Assembly: GCF_000164135.1 (NCBI RefSeq)
Contig: NZ_GG770554.1
Location: 505,971-548,568, forward strand
Reading direction: 5' to 3'
Length of the DNA: 42,598 nt
Source of the DNA: Mycobacterium parascrofulaceum ATCC BAA-614
GTDB lineage: Bacteria; Actinomycetota; Actinomycetes; Mycobacteriales; Mycobacteriaceae
The first letter of the stretch is position 1; each line of letters opens with the position of its first letter. A model generated the notes under the pieces. The model was not told the DNA's origin. It saw only the letters and a program-made list of their open reading frames with translations, and did not search any database. Shown one piece after another: positions 42,459 to 42,598 of the stretch. Made by a program: the position numbers and the translations under genes.

Positions 42459-42598
42459 TCAGGCCCAGCTGGACCCGACGGCGCTGTCGGTGCTGGCCAT
42501 GTTGCTGCCGGCGCTTTGCACCTTCTGCCCGTGGGCGTTGGCCTGCTCGTAGATCACCTGGAAGTTGCGACCCAACTGGGTGATGAACTCCTGGCAGG
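42459..42598 (-). CDS. ESAT-6-like protein of the EsxN/EsxI (Mtb9.9) type, 3' end (partial)
   Basis: The last 45 residues of an Esx protein are encoded on the minus strand, running off the window. They contain CQEFITQLGRNFQVIYEQAN and end AQ/ASTDSAVGSSWA-like with TGA at 42461-42459. This matches the C-terminus of the EsxI/L/N/O/V group secreted by ESX-5, a WXG100-type helical-hairpin protein that pairs with an EsxM/J-type partner. That partner, and probably PE/PPE genes, should lie beyond position 42598. Which of the near-identical paralogues it corresponds to cannot be told. Confidence 0.93.
   Translation of the reverse strand, partial: CQEFITQLGRNFQVIYEQANAHGQKVQSAGSNMASTDSAVGSSWA

Overview
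The window is a GC-rich (roughly two-thirds GC) segment of a slow-growing mycobacterial chromosome. The evidence is the gene content (rpfB, trcRS, lpqT, lpqU, a PPE-SVP protein and an ESX-5-type Esx protein), the frequent GTG/TTG starts, and a gene order that matches the M. tuberculosis Rv1006-Rv1039c neighbourhood as I remember it. Several differences from M. tuberculosis (extra genes and a re-oriented kdp locus) point to a non-tuberculous species. I cannot name it from the sequence alone.

Positions 1-9531 hold the end of a DUF1772 membrane protein, a deazaflavin (F420)-type reductase, metS, tatD, the rpfB-ksgA-ispE operon with an attenuator-like leader, a fatty-acyl-AMP-ligase-like enzyme (pks16), and the pth and rplY translation genes. 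Positions 9532-15463 appear to be an accessory insertion between rplY and lpqT. It holds a short-chain dehydrogenase and a cytochrome P450 in one operon, divergent from a large cyclase/NB-ARC-type ATPase/LuxR regulator, with a striking set of CGCGTA repeats in the shared promoter region.

Positions 15464-19275 hold the leftward glmU-prsA-arsC-lpqT operon and a tRNA-Gln gene. Next come a TetR regulator and a truncated LysA-like protein that lacks its PLP lysine. From 20895 a long rightward run encodes mfd, mazG, lpqU, eno, ftsB, a DUF501 protein and ppx2, most of it with overlapping or nearly overlapping genes.

Positions 29877-38042 are a complete leftward kdp potassium-uptake operon in the order kdpF-A-B-C-D-E, headed by an unlisted 27-residue membrane microprotein whose stop overlaps the kdpF start. 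Its KdpC is far longer than usual because of an inserted four-cysteine extracytoplasmic segment. It is followed by trcR-trcS, a 479-base intergenic stretch, a PPE-SVP gene, a strong terminator hairpin and the 3' end of an EsxN/EsxI-type gene.

Functionally, most of the window is housekeeping: tRNA charging and recycling, ribosome assembly, isoprenoid and peptidoglycan precursors, glycolysis, transcription-coupled repair, and cell division. It is combined with two-component and potassium signalling. The novelty lies in the P450/SDR/LuxR island, the LysA-like relic, the kdp microprotein and long KdpC, and a set of apparently leaderless starts.
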